From Olivibacter domesticus (GTDB lineage: Bacteria > Bacteroidota > Bacteroidia > Sphingobacteriales > Sphingobacteriaceae): a stretch of DNA of 64,000 nt. Location of the stretch: positions 2,079,662 to 2,143,661 of the forward strand of contig NZ_FOAF01000001.1 in NCBI RefSeq assembly GCF_900109575.1. The letters run 5' to 3'. How positions within the stretch are numbered: the stretch's first letter is position 1; the number at the start of each line of letters is the position of its first letter. A program made the position numbers and the translations under genes. Below the pieces are notes generated by a model. The model saw nothing but the letters and a program-made list of their open reading frames with translations, was not told the origin of the DNA and ran no database searches. Of the stretch, positions 51,876-59,394 are shown one piece after another.

Positions 51876-52178
51876 TTATAATGTAGATTTTACAAGATCA
51901 CTTAAGGCTTCAAAAGCTTTTTCATTCCGCTTATAATAGGTCCACTGTCCTATTCTTGTCGACTGCAAGAGACCTGCCTTCATAAGTATGCCTAGGTATT
52001 CAGAAACGGTCGACTGTGTTAAGCCGCATTTCTGTTGAATTTGTCCAACACACACACCCACCTCATGAAAATCGGCATGTTCCTGTGGTGGAAAATACTT
52101 TTCTGGTTCCTTAAGCCATGCCAGGATTTGGAGCCTTGACTTGTTGGAAAGTGCTTTAAAAATCTCTAACTGATCCAT
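51876..52178 (-). CDS. ArsR/SmtB-family HTH regulator
   Basis: Small winged-helix repressor. From the ATG at 52178 it reads MDQLEIFKALSNKSRLQILAWL, then the recognition helix region GLTQSTVSEYLGILMKAGLL and the wing RIGQWTYYKRNE. Cys residues in VGVCVGQIQQKCG might sense thiol-reactive compounds or metals. A longer frame (to 52214) is rejected because its extra codons overlap the -7 and spacer region of the promoter. Probably represses its own two-gene unit with the Old Yellow Enzyme, by analogy with NemR-like/ArsR-OYE pairs. Confidence 0.92.
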   Translation of the reverse strand: MDQLEIFKALSNKSRLQILAWLKEPEKYFPPQEHADFHEVGVCVGQIQQKCGLTQSTVSEYLGILMKAGLLQSTRIGQWTYYKRNEKAFEALSDLVKSTL

Positions 52179-52182
52179 GCAA

Positions 52183-52214
52183 CAAATGTATATCGATTTT
52201 TCCCGATATCCCAA
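52183..52214 (-). promoter_or_regulatory. Promoter of the arsR-type/OYE operon
   Basis: On the minus strand TTG (52214-52212), 21-nt spacer, TACATTTG (52190-52183), then only four nucleotides to the ATG at 52178. The mRNA is probably leaderless. Confidence 0.65.
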
Positions 52215-52328
52215 TTAAGAAATAAATCATGACGCTCACTTGATAATTAGTCGTTTACATCAGTGATAATTTTTCACGAAAAAAAATCTACCAGTAAACC
52301 AGTAGAAAAAAACACTGATATTCCGGAA

Positions 52329-52359
52329 TTGTAAGGTTTTTTGGGTCTATATACCTTTG
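52329..52359 (+). promoter_or_regulatory. Promoter of the small lipoprotein gene
   Basis: TTG (52329-52331), 20-nt spacer, TACCTTTG (52352-52359). The predicted start near 52366 gives an 83-nt leader to the ATG at 52449. Confidence 0.65.
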
Positions 52360-52448
52360 GAACAATCTTTATGAATGGTTAGAAGACATTTTGAATGGGA
52401 TGTATTCAGGAGATTTGGAATCGAAAAATTAAACTTATTAAAAAATCT

Positions 52449-52901
52449 ATGAAAAAATTTTTAATTACTTGTTTTATTGCTGTAAACATTTTAGCGCTAG
52501 GAGCTTGTTCGGATAAGGATGATCCAGAGCCAGGAATGGAAACAAAAACTGCAAAATTTACCATTACAGCTGAGGGTGTAGGGGAAAATGAATTAGCAGA
52601 TTTCACATTTGTAGGGTCAACAGGTACCCAAGAAAATAGTATCTGGAAAGTGGATGGAAATGTTAGAACGAATGAACCACTTGTAGACTTTGATGCTGCG
52701 AGCTTTCCAACCAAAAAGACATATGTTATTGAATCGAATATGCCAATTGTAACATGTTCCGCTAGTATCAGCTGTCTAAATTTTGATAACATACCAATTA
52801 AAATCAGTTACAAGGCTGAGGTTAATGGCAAAGTAGTAAAGGAAGAGAGTCAAACTATTTCTGGTGAAGGCGGTAAATACAGTATTCAATATCAATATTA
52901 A
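52449..52901 (+). CDS. Small lipoprotein of unknown function
   Basis: The start MKKFLITCFIAVNILALGACSDKDD gives a lipobox (LALGAC); the frame extends 18 codons further up but these follow no signal pattern. The mature part (about 130 aa) looks beta-rich (TAKFTITAEGVGENELADFTF..., KISYKAEVNGKVVKEESQTISG), with two Cys (VTCSASISCL) that could form a disulfide. It has no recognised domain; the size and immunoglobulin-like strand pattern resemble many Bacteroidota outer-surface lipoproteins. It has its own promoter and terminator (52965-52993). Confidence 0.8.
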   Translation: MKKFLITCFIAVNILALGACSDKDDPEPGMETKTAKFTITAEGVGENELADFTFVGSTGTQENSIWKVDGNVRTNEPLVDFDAASFPTKKTYVIESNMPIVTCSASISCLNFDNIPIKISYKAEVNGKVVKEESQTISGEGGKYSIQYQY

Positions 52902-52964
52902 TCTAAAAATCTAGTGGGTACAGAGGTTAGCATGCCAGCTACCCTTCGCTTTATATTGAATAGA

Positions 52965-52993
52965 AAAGGCTAGACATAAAACATCTAGCCTTT
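52965..52993 (+). terminator. Terminator of the small lipoprotein gene
   Basis: Perfect 10-bp stem AAAGGCTAGA (52965-52974) / TCTAGCCTTT (52984-52993), 9-nt loop, trailing T-rich sequence. Confidence 0.85.
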
Positions 52994-53153
52994 CTTATAA
53001 TCAGAAAAAACAGTAATTAATGACTTATCCTTTACATCGAAGAAGTCATTGTAATATAAAATTATCTGCTTATCCCCAACCATCTGTTATTTACCTCGAA
53101 AATTCATTATCTTCATGGCTTAACACTGCGTGTGCTTTTCCAATTGATATAAT

Positions 53154-53675
53154 ATGCAAGAGAATCCAAACGCTGAAACGATCGAGACCAAAAGATTGAA
53201 CCTATCTGAAGTAAATTTCACGCATGCAGCTTTTATTTTTGAATTATTGAATACACCGGGATGGCTCGCATTTATCGGAGAAAGAAATATCAAATCACTG
53301 GAAGATGCAGGTAACTATATTCAAAAAATTCAAGAGAGCACCATCGTTAACTATTGGGTTGCTAGCTTAAAAGAAGGGGGTGCACCGATAGGCATCATAA
53401 CCTACATCAAGAGAGATTATCTAGAACATTGGGATATAGGTTTTGCTTTTTTGCCAGCATATGGAAAACTAGGATACGCCTATGAGGCTGCAAAAAGAAT
53501 ATTAAAGGAGGTTTTAAAAAATCCATTCTCCAACTATATTGTTGCAACGGTTATACAAGAGAATACCCTTTCTATTAAACTATTAGAGAAATTAGGATTA
53601 ACTTTTCAGGAAGAGATTGAACGCGACGGCAAGTTATTGTGCCTTTATGGGAAACATATCGATAAACTAGCTTGA
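53154..53675 (+). CDS. GNAT family N-acetyltransferase (RimJ/RimL-like)
   Basis: Acetyl-CoA-dependent N-acetyltransferase (173 aa). The GNAT pattern is visible as ETKRLNLSEV at the start, IGIITYIKRDYLEHWDIGFAFLP (strand 4), the CoA loop region AYGKLGYAYEAAKRILKEVL (a GxxG/A variant), and the final VIQENTLSIKLLEKLGLTFQEEI. It resembles the RimJ/RimL subgroup used on ribosomal protein termini, but such proteins are also used on small molecules or antibiotics. The substrate is not deducible. A truncated gene follows 7 nt after the stop. Confidence 0.88.
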   Translation: MQENPNAETIETKRLNLSEVNFTHAAFIFELLNTPGWLAFIGERNIKSLEDAGNYIQKIQESTIVNYWVASLKEGGAPIGIITYIKRDYLEHWDIGFAFLPAYGKLGYAYEAAKRILKEVLKNPFSNYIVATVIQENTLSIKLLEKLGLTFQEEIERDGKLLCLYGKHIDKLA

Positions 53676-53682
53676 GCGACGG

Positions 53683-53877
53683 ATGGCTAAAGATTCAAAA
53701 TTTGCGCAAGCACGTGAAAACACAAGCGAATTTGGTCATGCGAGCCACATGGCCAAATGTATTCGTAACGCGGTACGAGTAGCATTGGGAGAGCTGCACT
53801 ACTTATTTCACGACACCACCTTGGTGAATCGTCTTACTAAACGCGTAAAATGCAATGGACGTAATAAAAGTTTATAA
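53683..53877 (+). pseudogene. Fragment of a Bacteroidota 'RENxxEFG' hypothetical gene
   Basis: The 64-aa ORF reads MAKDSKFAQARENTSEFGHA with LVNRLTKRV downstream. This matches the middle of a longer family (roughly 150-230 aa) common in Bacteroidota, whose members carry '...DPxFARTRENxxEFGxA...' about 40-50 residues in and RLTK later. Both the N-terminal part (GTLxDLTFYKT-like) and the C-terminal half are missing here: in-frame codons upstream read LERR and then a stop, and the reading frame ends shortly after RLTKRV. It is therefore a remnant, or at most a minimal derivative. Family recognition is from memory. Confidence 0.55.
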
Positions 53878-53918
53878 CAAACTTTAAGGATAGAGGCGAG
53901 CAATCAAAAAGAAAGATA

Positions 53919-55067
53919 TTATTTCTTTATAGCTACCATTTTCAAGCATACCGGCATCGGCACCTTGATTTCTTCTCCAGTTGGCCTAAGCGCCCCTGTA
54001 TCTGGATTACGCTTAAACAATACAATATTGTTTGTATCCTGATTTGCTGCCAACAGGAAATTACCAGAGGGGTCAATCATAAAATTACGCGGTGTTTTAC
54101 CTCCGCTTGATTGTTGCCCTTTATATTGAAGTTTTCCACTCGTATCAATAGCATAATATACGATATTGTTCAGATCACCTCGGTTAGAAGCATACAAGAA
54201 CTTACCGTCAGGCGATACATGGATATCGGCACCGGATATAACGCCTTTAAATCCTTCTGGCAACGTGGAGATTGTTTGCATCTCGGTCAGCTTTCCATTG
54301 CTATAATCGTAAGCAGTTACTTTTCCGTCCAATTCGTGTATGAGATAAACCCATTTACCATTGGGGTGAAAAGTGATATGCCTAGGTCCGGAGCCAGGTG
54401 AAAGCGCTACATGAGATGGACTAGCTTTTTTCAGTGGCAAGGCAGCCTCCACATCATATTTATAAATCTTAACTTGATCAATACCTAAATCGGGTACATA
54501 CAAATATTGGTTATCAGGCGAAAATTCCGTACAATGCACGTGGGGTTTATCCTGACGGCTTTTATCAACACTAGAACCGGTATGTTGTATGGTTTGCAGC
54601 GGAACGCCTACCCTCCCATCTCCCGCTATAGGTAATACGGATAAACTCCCACTGGCGTAATTGCCAACCAACACATGCCTACCGTTATCATCTGTATTGA
54701 TATAGCAAGGACCGTTACCTCCTATCGCTTCATAATTCAGGAATGTTAGCTCGCCAGTGGCATGATTCAATTCAAAAGCACTTACACCTCCTTTTCTATC
54801 CGATCCAGTTTCGCCTACCGCATATACATGTGTTTTATCAGGTGCGATCGATAAATAAGATGGATTGTTCTTACTTTTAGCGGTACTTACATGTCTTACA
54901 GTACCCAACTGTGGATCAAATTTGTACACATAAATACCTTCGCTCTGTGTTTTCGTATAAGTCCCAATCAATAAATACTGTGGAGTTTCTGGCTTCATCG
55001 TATCTTGGGCATCCACCAGCCATGGTAATGGCAAAAGTATAGCAAGGAGAAATAGTAGTTTATACAT
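53919..55067 (-). CDS. Secreted lactonase (YbhE/6-phosphogluconolactonase-like beta-propeller)
   Basis: Seven-bladed propeller lactonase family (PF10282-like). Signal peptide MYKLLFLLAILLPLPWLVDAQ. Propeller motifs include YLLIGTYTKTQSEGIYVYKFD, NPSYLSIAPDKTHVYAVGE, HVHCTEFSPDNQYLYVPDLG, GSGPRHITFHPNGKWVYLIHE and KTPRNFMIDPSGNFLLAANQD, the His, Glu and Arg residues usual in this family among them. Cytoplasmic YbhE hydrolyses 6-phosphogluconolactone; an exported copy more likely acts on sugar lactones in the periplasm. The length (382 aa) is standard. Divergent from mnmE. Confidence 0.92.
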   Translation of the reverse strand: MYKLLFLLAILLPLPWLVDAQDTMKPETPQYLLIGTYTKTQSEGIYVYKFDPQLGTVRHVSTAKSKNNPSYLSIAPDKTHVYAVGETGSDRKGGVSAFELNHATGELTFLNYEAIGGNGPCYINTDDNGRHVLVGNYASGSLSVLPIAGDGRVGVPLQTIQHTGSSVDKSRQDKPHVHCTEFSPDNQYLYVPDLGIDQVKIYKYDVEAALPLKKASPSHVALSPGSGPRHITFHPNGKWVYLIHELDGKVTAYDYSNGKLTEMQTISTLPEGFKGVISGADIHVSPDGKFLYASNRGDLNNIVYYAIDTSGKLQYKGQQSSGGKTPRNFMIDPSGNFLLAANQDTNNIVLFKRNPDTGALRPTGEEIKVPMPVCLKMVAIKK

Positions 55068-55254
55068 CGGTCATTTTGTTTCGAGAATAAAAATAGGTAA
55101 AATAGCTGGAAAACAGCTATCAATAACCATTAATTCGTTTATGAAGAGGGGCTTTTATTATTCGTACGCAAGCCCCCTCCCTTGCATTACATGACGAGAG
55201 GGCAGTCTTTGCCATTTGGGCAAATTTATCCGACAATCATTTATTTAAAAAACT

Positions 55255-55262
55255 TATCTTTG
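55255..55262 (+). promoter_or_regulatory. -7 promoter element of mnmE
   Basis: TATCTTTG (TANNTTTG) ends five nucleotides before the ATG at 55268. No good -33 TTG at the right spacing. Suggests a leaderless or very short leader mRNA. Confidence 0.45.
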
Positions 55263-55267
55263 TATAT

Positions 55268-56653
55268 ATGTCATTAGAAAGCTTGCAAGCAGAAAACACA
55301 GACACTATTGTTGCCTTAGCAACACCGTCTGGAAGTGGTGCTATAGCGGTTATACGCTTGTCTGGTCCAAACGCGTTAACTATTGTAAATAGCGTTTTCA
55401 AAGGGAAAGATCTAAGACAACAAGCAAGTCATACCATTCATTTTGGAACGATAAGAGATGAGGGCGATAAAATTATTGACGAAGTACTTGTATCCTTGTT
55501 TATAGCGCCTCATTCCTATACAAAAGAGCATGTAGTGGAGATCTCCACGCATGGCTCCAAATATATTATTGAAAGTATCATAAAACTGTTCATCCGGAAA
55601 GGTGCTCGTGCCGCAAAAGCCGGAGAATTCACGTTACGTGCTTTTTTAAATGGCAGTATGGATCTTTCACAAGCGGAAGCCGTGGCCGACGTTATTGCTT
55701 CCAATTCCGCTGCTTCCCACCAGGTAGCCATGCAGCAAATGCGTGGTGGCTTTTCGAATGAGTTAAAACAACTACGGGAGCAATTAATACACTTTGCCTC
55801 GATGATTGAGTTAGAACTCGATTTCTCAGAGGAAGATGTGGAGTTTGCTAATAGGCTACAGTTAAGAGATCTTGTTTTACAAATAAATAAAGTATTACAT
55901 CGATTAATCGTTTCTTTTGAACAGGGGAATGTGCTAAAAAATGGAGTGCCCGTGGTAATAGCTGGCAAACCAAACGTAGGTAAATCAACCCTATTAAATG
56001 CCCTTTTAAATGAAGAGAGAGCTATTGTCTCCGAAATTGCCGGTACCACAAGAGATACGATCGAAGATGAAATCAATATACAAGGGATAACTTTTCGATT
56101 CATCGACACCGCTGGTATTCGGGACACTTTCGATATTATAGAAGCAAAGGGAGTGGAACGTACACGTCAGAAGATGTTACAAGCCAGGTTGATTATTTAT
56201 ATGGTTGACCCCGTTCAAGATGCATTCGATGAAGTAGCTATACAGGTTGCCGACATCATTACACTTCAAATACCATTTGTGTTGCTTATCAACAAAAAAG
56301 ATTTATTGACTGCCACGCAGTTGGAACAGTACCAGCCATTTAATCCTATATTTATATCGGCTAAAAATGAGGAAGGTGTGGAAGAGCTGAAAGAAGAGCT
56401 TCTCAACCAGGTAAGTTTAAAGGATATCAGTGTGGATGATGTATTGGTTACGAATATACGCCATGTAGAGGCACTTCAAAATACGCAAGCATCGTTAGAT
56501 AAGGTCTTAAATGGAATAGACAATCCCATTACATCCGATTTTTTGGCATTGGACATAAGGCAGGCGCTTCATCACCTAGGAACGATCACAGGCCAGGTGA
56601 GTACCGATGATTTACTCGACAATATCTTCAGTAAATTCTGTATCGGTAAATAA
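55268..56653 (+). CDS. mnmE: tRNA modification GTPase MnmE
   Basis: Tetrahydrofolate-dependent GTPase that, with MnmG, puts the carboxymethylaminomethyl group on U34 of several tRNAs. Visible: N-terminal folate domain (DTIVALATPSGSGAIAVIRLSGP), helical domain, G domain with G1 GKPNVGKS (233-240), G2/G3 GTTRDT and FIDTAGIRDT, G4 NKKD, and the C-terminal CIGK whose Cys is the conserved catalytic residue. The length (461 aa) is normal. A -7 promoter element ends only 5 nt before the ATG. No mnmG is linked. Confidence 0.97.
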   Translation: MSLESLQAENTDTIVALATPSGSGAIAVIRLSGPNALTIVNSVFKGKDLRQQASHTIHFGTIRDEGDKIIDEVLVSLFIAPHSYTKEHVVEISTHGSKYIIESIIKLFIRKGARAAKAGEFTLRAFLNGSMDLSQAEAVADVIASNSAASHQVAMQQMRGGFSNELKQLREQLIHFASMIELELDFSEEDVEFANRLQLRDLVLQINKVLHRLIVSFEQGNVLKNGVPVVIAGKPNVGKSTLLNALLNEERAIVSEIAGTTRDTIEDEINIQGITFRFIDTAGIRDTFDIIEAKGVERTRQKMLQARLIIYMVDPVQDAFDEVAIQVADIITLQIPFVLLINKKDLLTATQLEQYQPFNPIFISAKNEEGVEELKEELLNQVSLKDISVDDVLVTNIRHVEALQNTQASLDKVLNGIDNPITSDFLALDIRQALHHLGTITGQVSTDDLLDNIFSKFCIGK

Positions 56654-56724
56654 ACCTATCAAACAACTAAAAACACCGACCCTGCCGGCAGGAACTCTAA
56701 AAGCAGTCTTTCGTGCACTTCTGA

Positions 56725-58092
56725 TCAAAATTTAAATCCTAAGAGCGAACTGATAAAAAAACCATCTTTATGCTGTGGTATCACGTCATTGATAAAATCC
56801 CCTGTCTTAAAATATTGCACGCCAGCACTGTAGCTTAGAAACCTGTTGATCTGCCAGGATACCGTAGAAATATATGCTGTGCCAATATATCGGCTGTCTG
56901 AATTTGAGGAACCCAGGCTAAGCGTACCATCTGGGCGATAAATACCGTCGTGCAGGGATTGCCGCCAGGAGAAGACCGCCTCTAAGGAAAGTAGCACTTT
57001 TCTAGCCGGGCTCCAAGTCAGATTGGGATGAATAGAAAGCAGGTTTCCCGGGCCAGCCTGTGGGTTCATACCGAAATAGCCGCCGTTCGGATATAAGGCG
57101 TTAAATGTACCCAGTTTACCGTCGCCCTTGGTATCGTCGCCTGAAATAAAATCGCTCCGGAGCTTGACTGTCGGTGCTCCATTCAGGTTAGCAAAGCGAT
57201 AACCGATATCCATTGAACCGCCCCAAGCGCGGATATCAGCCGCGCCAAACTTGCCCAGCTGGTAACCGATCTCAAAATTGTAGAGCAGTTCATTTCCGTT
57301 CGCCCACAATCGAGTACCGACGGTATGGCGGGTTTCAGTGGCAACACCATCATCAAACCCGGCCTCAGCTCGGTCGATACCCATATAATAGAGGTCGATA
57401 TTGAGCATTTTAGCCACAGCATGTGTGCTGTAAATACCCCAAAGGCTCGATTTTCGATTAATAGGATTATCAAACACACCGGTCTTTACGCGGCCAGCCG
57501 CCATGACGAAAGCATCCACATTCCATTTTGGGGAAGTATATGCAACCTTGCCTCCGTCGAAATATAAACGAAGATTGGGGCCTTCGCGAACATCGAGCAG
57601 CCGGCCGCTACCGTACTGCAATTCCTGGCGCCCTAACCGAATGGTTACCCTATCATCCATTCCCTTGTAAGGGATCAGGTCTATGAAAAGATTCTGAACA
57701 TTCAGTTGATCTTCATCGATGGGCCGCGGTCCGTTCTTTCGCCCGTTCTCCAAGCCGCTTCTTAACTGCCCGAAGATCCTGATCCTGTCACTTAGATGCA
57801 GATCGGCATGCAGCTGATACCGCTGTAGCAAGAAAATATTTCTGCCGACATTCCTTGCACCCCAGTCTTCGTGCTGTGCCCGATCCAATTCAGCCCGTAG
57901 CTCGCCACCGAAGGATACATAGGTTTTACCGCTTTTCGACAGCGGCAGGTATTTCAAGCTGTTGTAAAAGGTCCGGGTACTATCCTTCAAAGCTGAATAA
58001 TCTTCATTAAAACGTAACAGTTTGAAATTTTGGGCATAGGAAAATTTTGCCAATATTAAGAGACTTACTAGTAATACAGTTTTTAGTTTCAT
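56725..58092 (-). CDS. Alginate-export-type outer-membrane porin (AlgE-like)
   Basis: Outer-membrane beta-barrel of the alginate-export family (PF13372-like), 455 aa. It begins with a signal peptide (MKLKTVLLVSLLILAKFSYAQ), then VSFGGELRAELDRAQHEDWG, an LRSGLENGRK motif with RIFGQLRSG, VTIRLGRQELQYGSGRLLDVREGPN and a final SLLGFKF aromatic terminus. Members often work as sugar, hydrocarbon or polysaccharide channels; alginate synthesis genes are absent here. Its codon composition is more GC-rich than the neighbours. Two Crp/Fnr-type palindromes at 58331-58369 lie upstream. Confidence 0.87.
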   Translation of the reverse strand: MKLKTVLLVSLLILAKFSYAQNFKLLRFNEDYSALKDSTRTFYNSLKYLPLSKSGKTYVSFGGELRAELDRAQHEDWGARNVGRNIFLLQRYQLHADLHLSDRIRIFGQLRSGLENGRKNGPRPIDEDQLNVQNLFIDLIPYKGMDDRVTIRLGRQELQYGSGRLLDVREGPNLRLYFDGGKVAYTSPKWNVDAFVMAAGRVKTGVFDNPINRKSSLWGIYSTHAVAKMLNIDLYYMGIDRAEAGFDDGVATETRHTVGTRLWANGNELLYNFEIGYQLGKFGAADIRAWGGSMDIGYRFANLNGAPTVKLRSDFISGDDTKGDGKLGTFNALYPNGGYFGMNPQAGPGNLLSIHPNLTWSPARKVLLSLEAVFSWRQSLHDGIYRPDGTLSLGSSNSDSRYIGTAYISTVSWQINRFLSYSAGVQYFKTGDFINDVIPQHKDGFFISSLLGFKF

Positions 58093-58330
58093 TAGCCATA
58101 TATGTTATTGATTGATCTCTTGATCCGTTTTGGTTGGGATCGTTTTCTTTTCATCGTGCATCGTTTTGATTCCCAAAGGAGGGTTCACACCGTTCGCATA
58201 TTTACATCCCGTTCAAATCATTTTTTTCAGCTTTTTAGAACGGTAATCAATGGAAATATGGATCCCGTGTACTACATGAACATCGTTATAAGATGCCGCA
58301 CAAATCTCGACAATCGGGATGCAACAGAAC

Positions 58331-58346
58331 GTAGATATTTGTAGGA
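58331..58346. promoter_or_regulatory. Partial copy of the GTAGACA palindrome (site 1)
   Basis: GTAGATATTTGTAGGA, matching the reverse complement of site 3 over 13 of 16 positions. It begins 23 nt before site 2, i.e. about two helical turns. Confidence 0.4.
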
Positions 58347-58353
58347 AAAGTAA

Positions 58354-58369
58354 GTAGACAAATGTCTAC
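58354..58369. promoter_or_regulatory. Perfect palindrome, candidate Crp/Fnr operator (site 2)
   Basis: GTAGACA-AA-TGTCTAC: two perfect 7-bp arms with a 2-nt spacer. It lies upstream of the alginate-export porin gene (262 nt from its start). Confidence 0.55.
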
Positions 58370-58451
58370 TATTTTAATTGAGGCAAGAAAATAGAGGGGG
58401 GCTAAACAACTCTTGCTGGCGATTGTCACGGCATCAACTATCCATTTGGCG

Positions 58452-58476
58452 ATAGGCAGAAAAATATTCTGCCTAT
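58452..58476 (-). terminator. Hairpin after the Crp/Fnr gene
   Basis: Stem ATAGGCAGAA (58452-58461) / TTCTGCCTAT (58467-58476), loop 5 nt, 20 nt past the regulator's stop. No U tract on the minus strand, so terminator activity is only likely, not clear. Confidence 0.45.
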
Positions 58477-58496
58477 TAAGACAAGAAATAACAATG

Positions 58497-59081
58497 TTAT
58501 TTTAAATTGTGTCGGCGTTTGACACGGCTTAACGTATCTTTATTGATACCGAGATAAGAAGCAATGATATGTTGAGGAAAACGACTAACAAGCTCGGGAT
58601 AACAATGAGCAAAATCTATATAACGCTTTTCAGCAGTGAAACTTATTGCCGCTGTGAGGCGTCGTTCATTGGCCATGATGTTACGTTCGTCGAGCTTGTT
58701 CATCATTTGCCGAAAGGCAGGAACCTTTTTCTCCAACTCCTTAGCGTTATCTAAAGTCATACAAAGCAAGTCGCATTGCTCCAAAGCATCGATATGGAAT
58801 CGGCTTGGCGTTTGATTTATAAAACTTTCACGGTCGCCCATCCACCAATCCTCGATCCCAAGCCTCACAATATGTTCCAGACCCTTATCATCAACGAAAT
58901 ACATCCGCATCGCACCTTTTACAATAAATGCAAATTTCTTACAAACGTCTCCGTCCTGTAAAATGTATTTCCTTTTTCCTAATCTGATTGGCTTAAAATT
59001 CTGCTTTATCAATACCTTATCCTCCCCTGTTAATGGTTGTGAGCTAAATTTTCCCAGATAATTAATGTAAGCGTCGTACAT
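58497..59081 (-). CDS. Crp/Fnr-family transcriptional regulator
   Basis: 194-aa regulator: N-terminal cyclic-nucleotide-binding-type beta barrel (RKYILQDGDVCKKFAFIVKGAMRMYFVDDKG) with a helical linker, and a C-terminal HTH (FPQHIIASYLGINKDTLSRVKR, about 167-188). There is no FNR-type N-terminal Cys cluster, so iron-sulfur sensing is unlikely; the ligand is unknown. It is flanked by three copies of one palindrome (58331-58369 and 59252-59267), a typical sign of autoregulation plus neighbour control. Many Bacteroidota regulators of this group respond to unknown signals. Confidence 0.92.
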   Translation of the reverse strand: MYDAYINYLGKFSSQPLTGEDKVLIKQNFKPIRLGKRKYILQDGDVCKKFAFIVKGAMRMYFVDDKGLEHIVRLGIEDWWMGDRESFINQTPSRFHIDALEQCDLLCMTLDNAKELEKKVPAFRQMMNKLDERNIMANERRLTAAISFTAEKRYIDFAHCYPELVSRFPQHIIASYLGINKDTLSRVKRRHNLK

Positions 59082-59251
59082 ATAACCCTTGCGTCTATTT
59101 TAAGTAGTAGAAGAATATTTGTGTTGTGCTAATATACGATAATTTGAAATTTATTACTAGATCCGTCACTAAAAACACAACACAATCAATTGAATTTCTG
59201 ATCGTTACAATTTTAACCTTCCATACTCGATCGTCACCTTAACCGTATTTT

Positions 59252-59267
59252 GTAGACAAATATCTAC
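59252..59267. promoter_or_regulatory. Palindrome, candidate Crp/Fnr operator (site 3)
   Basis: GTAGACA-AA-TATCTAC, one mismatch between arms. It lies between the divergent regulator (171 nt to its ATG) and the secreted protein gene at 59395 (128 nt). Confidence 0.5.
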
Positions 59268-59394
59268 GTTATTTTGCCTGTACACTTTCTTTACAATTTG
59301 GCAGATTCGTGCCTCTTTTGTTAAAACAATATCATTCTCGGTACGGAGTAAAGCATTTATCTTATATTTGTATAGGTTGATTGCACTACCAATT

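Larger units (their letters stand above)
58093..58496. other. Regulatory intergenic region, 404 nt
   Basis: Between the porin gene and the convergent-side end of the regulator gene. Contains two palindromes (58331-58369) and a hairpin (58452-58476). An 80-codon plus-strand ORF at 58102-58344 has no family likeness and is treated as chance. Confidence 0.5.

Noticed and set aside
52406-52792. 128-codon minus-strand ORF
   Set aside because: Antisense to the small lipoprotein, which has a signal peptide, lipobox, promoter and terminator of its own.
55146-55176. GGGGCTT / AAGCCCC inverted repeat upstream of mnmE
   Set aside because: No U tract on either strand, in a divergent promoter region; could be chance in a GC-rich patch.
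55516-56127. 203-codon minus-strand ORF
   Set aside because: Lies wholly inside mnmE on the opposite strand; Ser/Cys-rich composition without any motif is typical of an antisense shadow.
58102-58344. 80-codon plus-strand ORF in the porin/regulator gap
   Set aside because: Arg/Phe/Ile-rich random-looking translation, no family likeness; it runs through the candidate operator at 58331.
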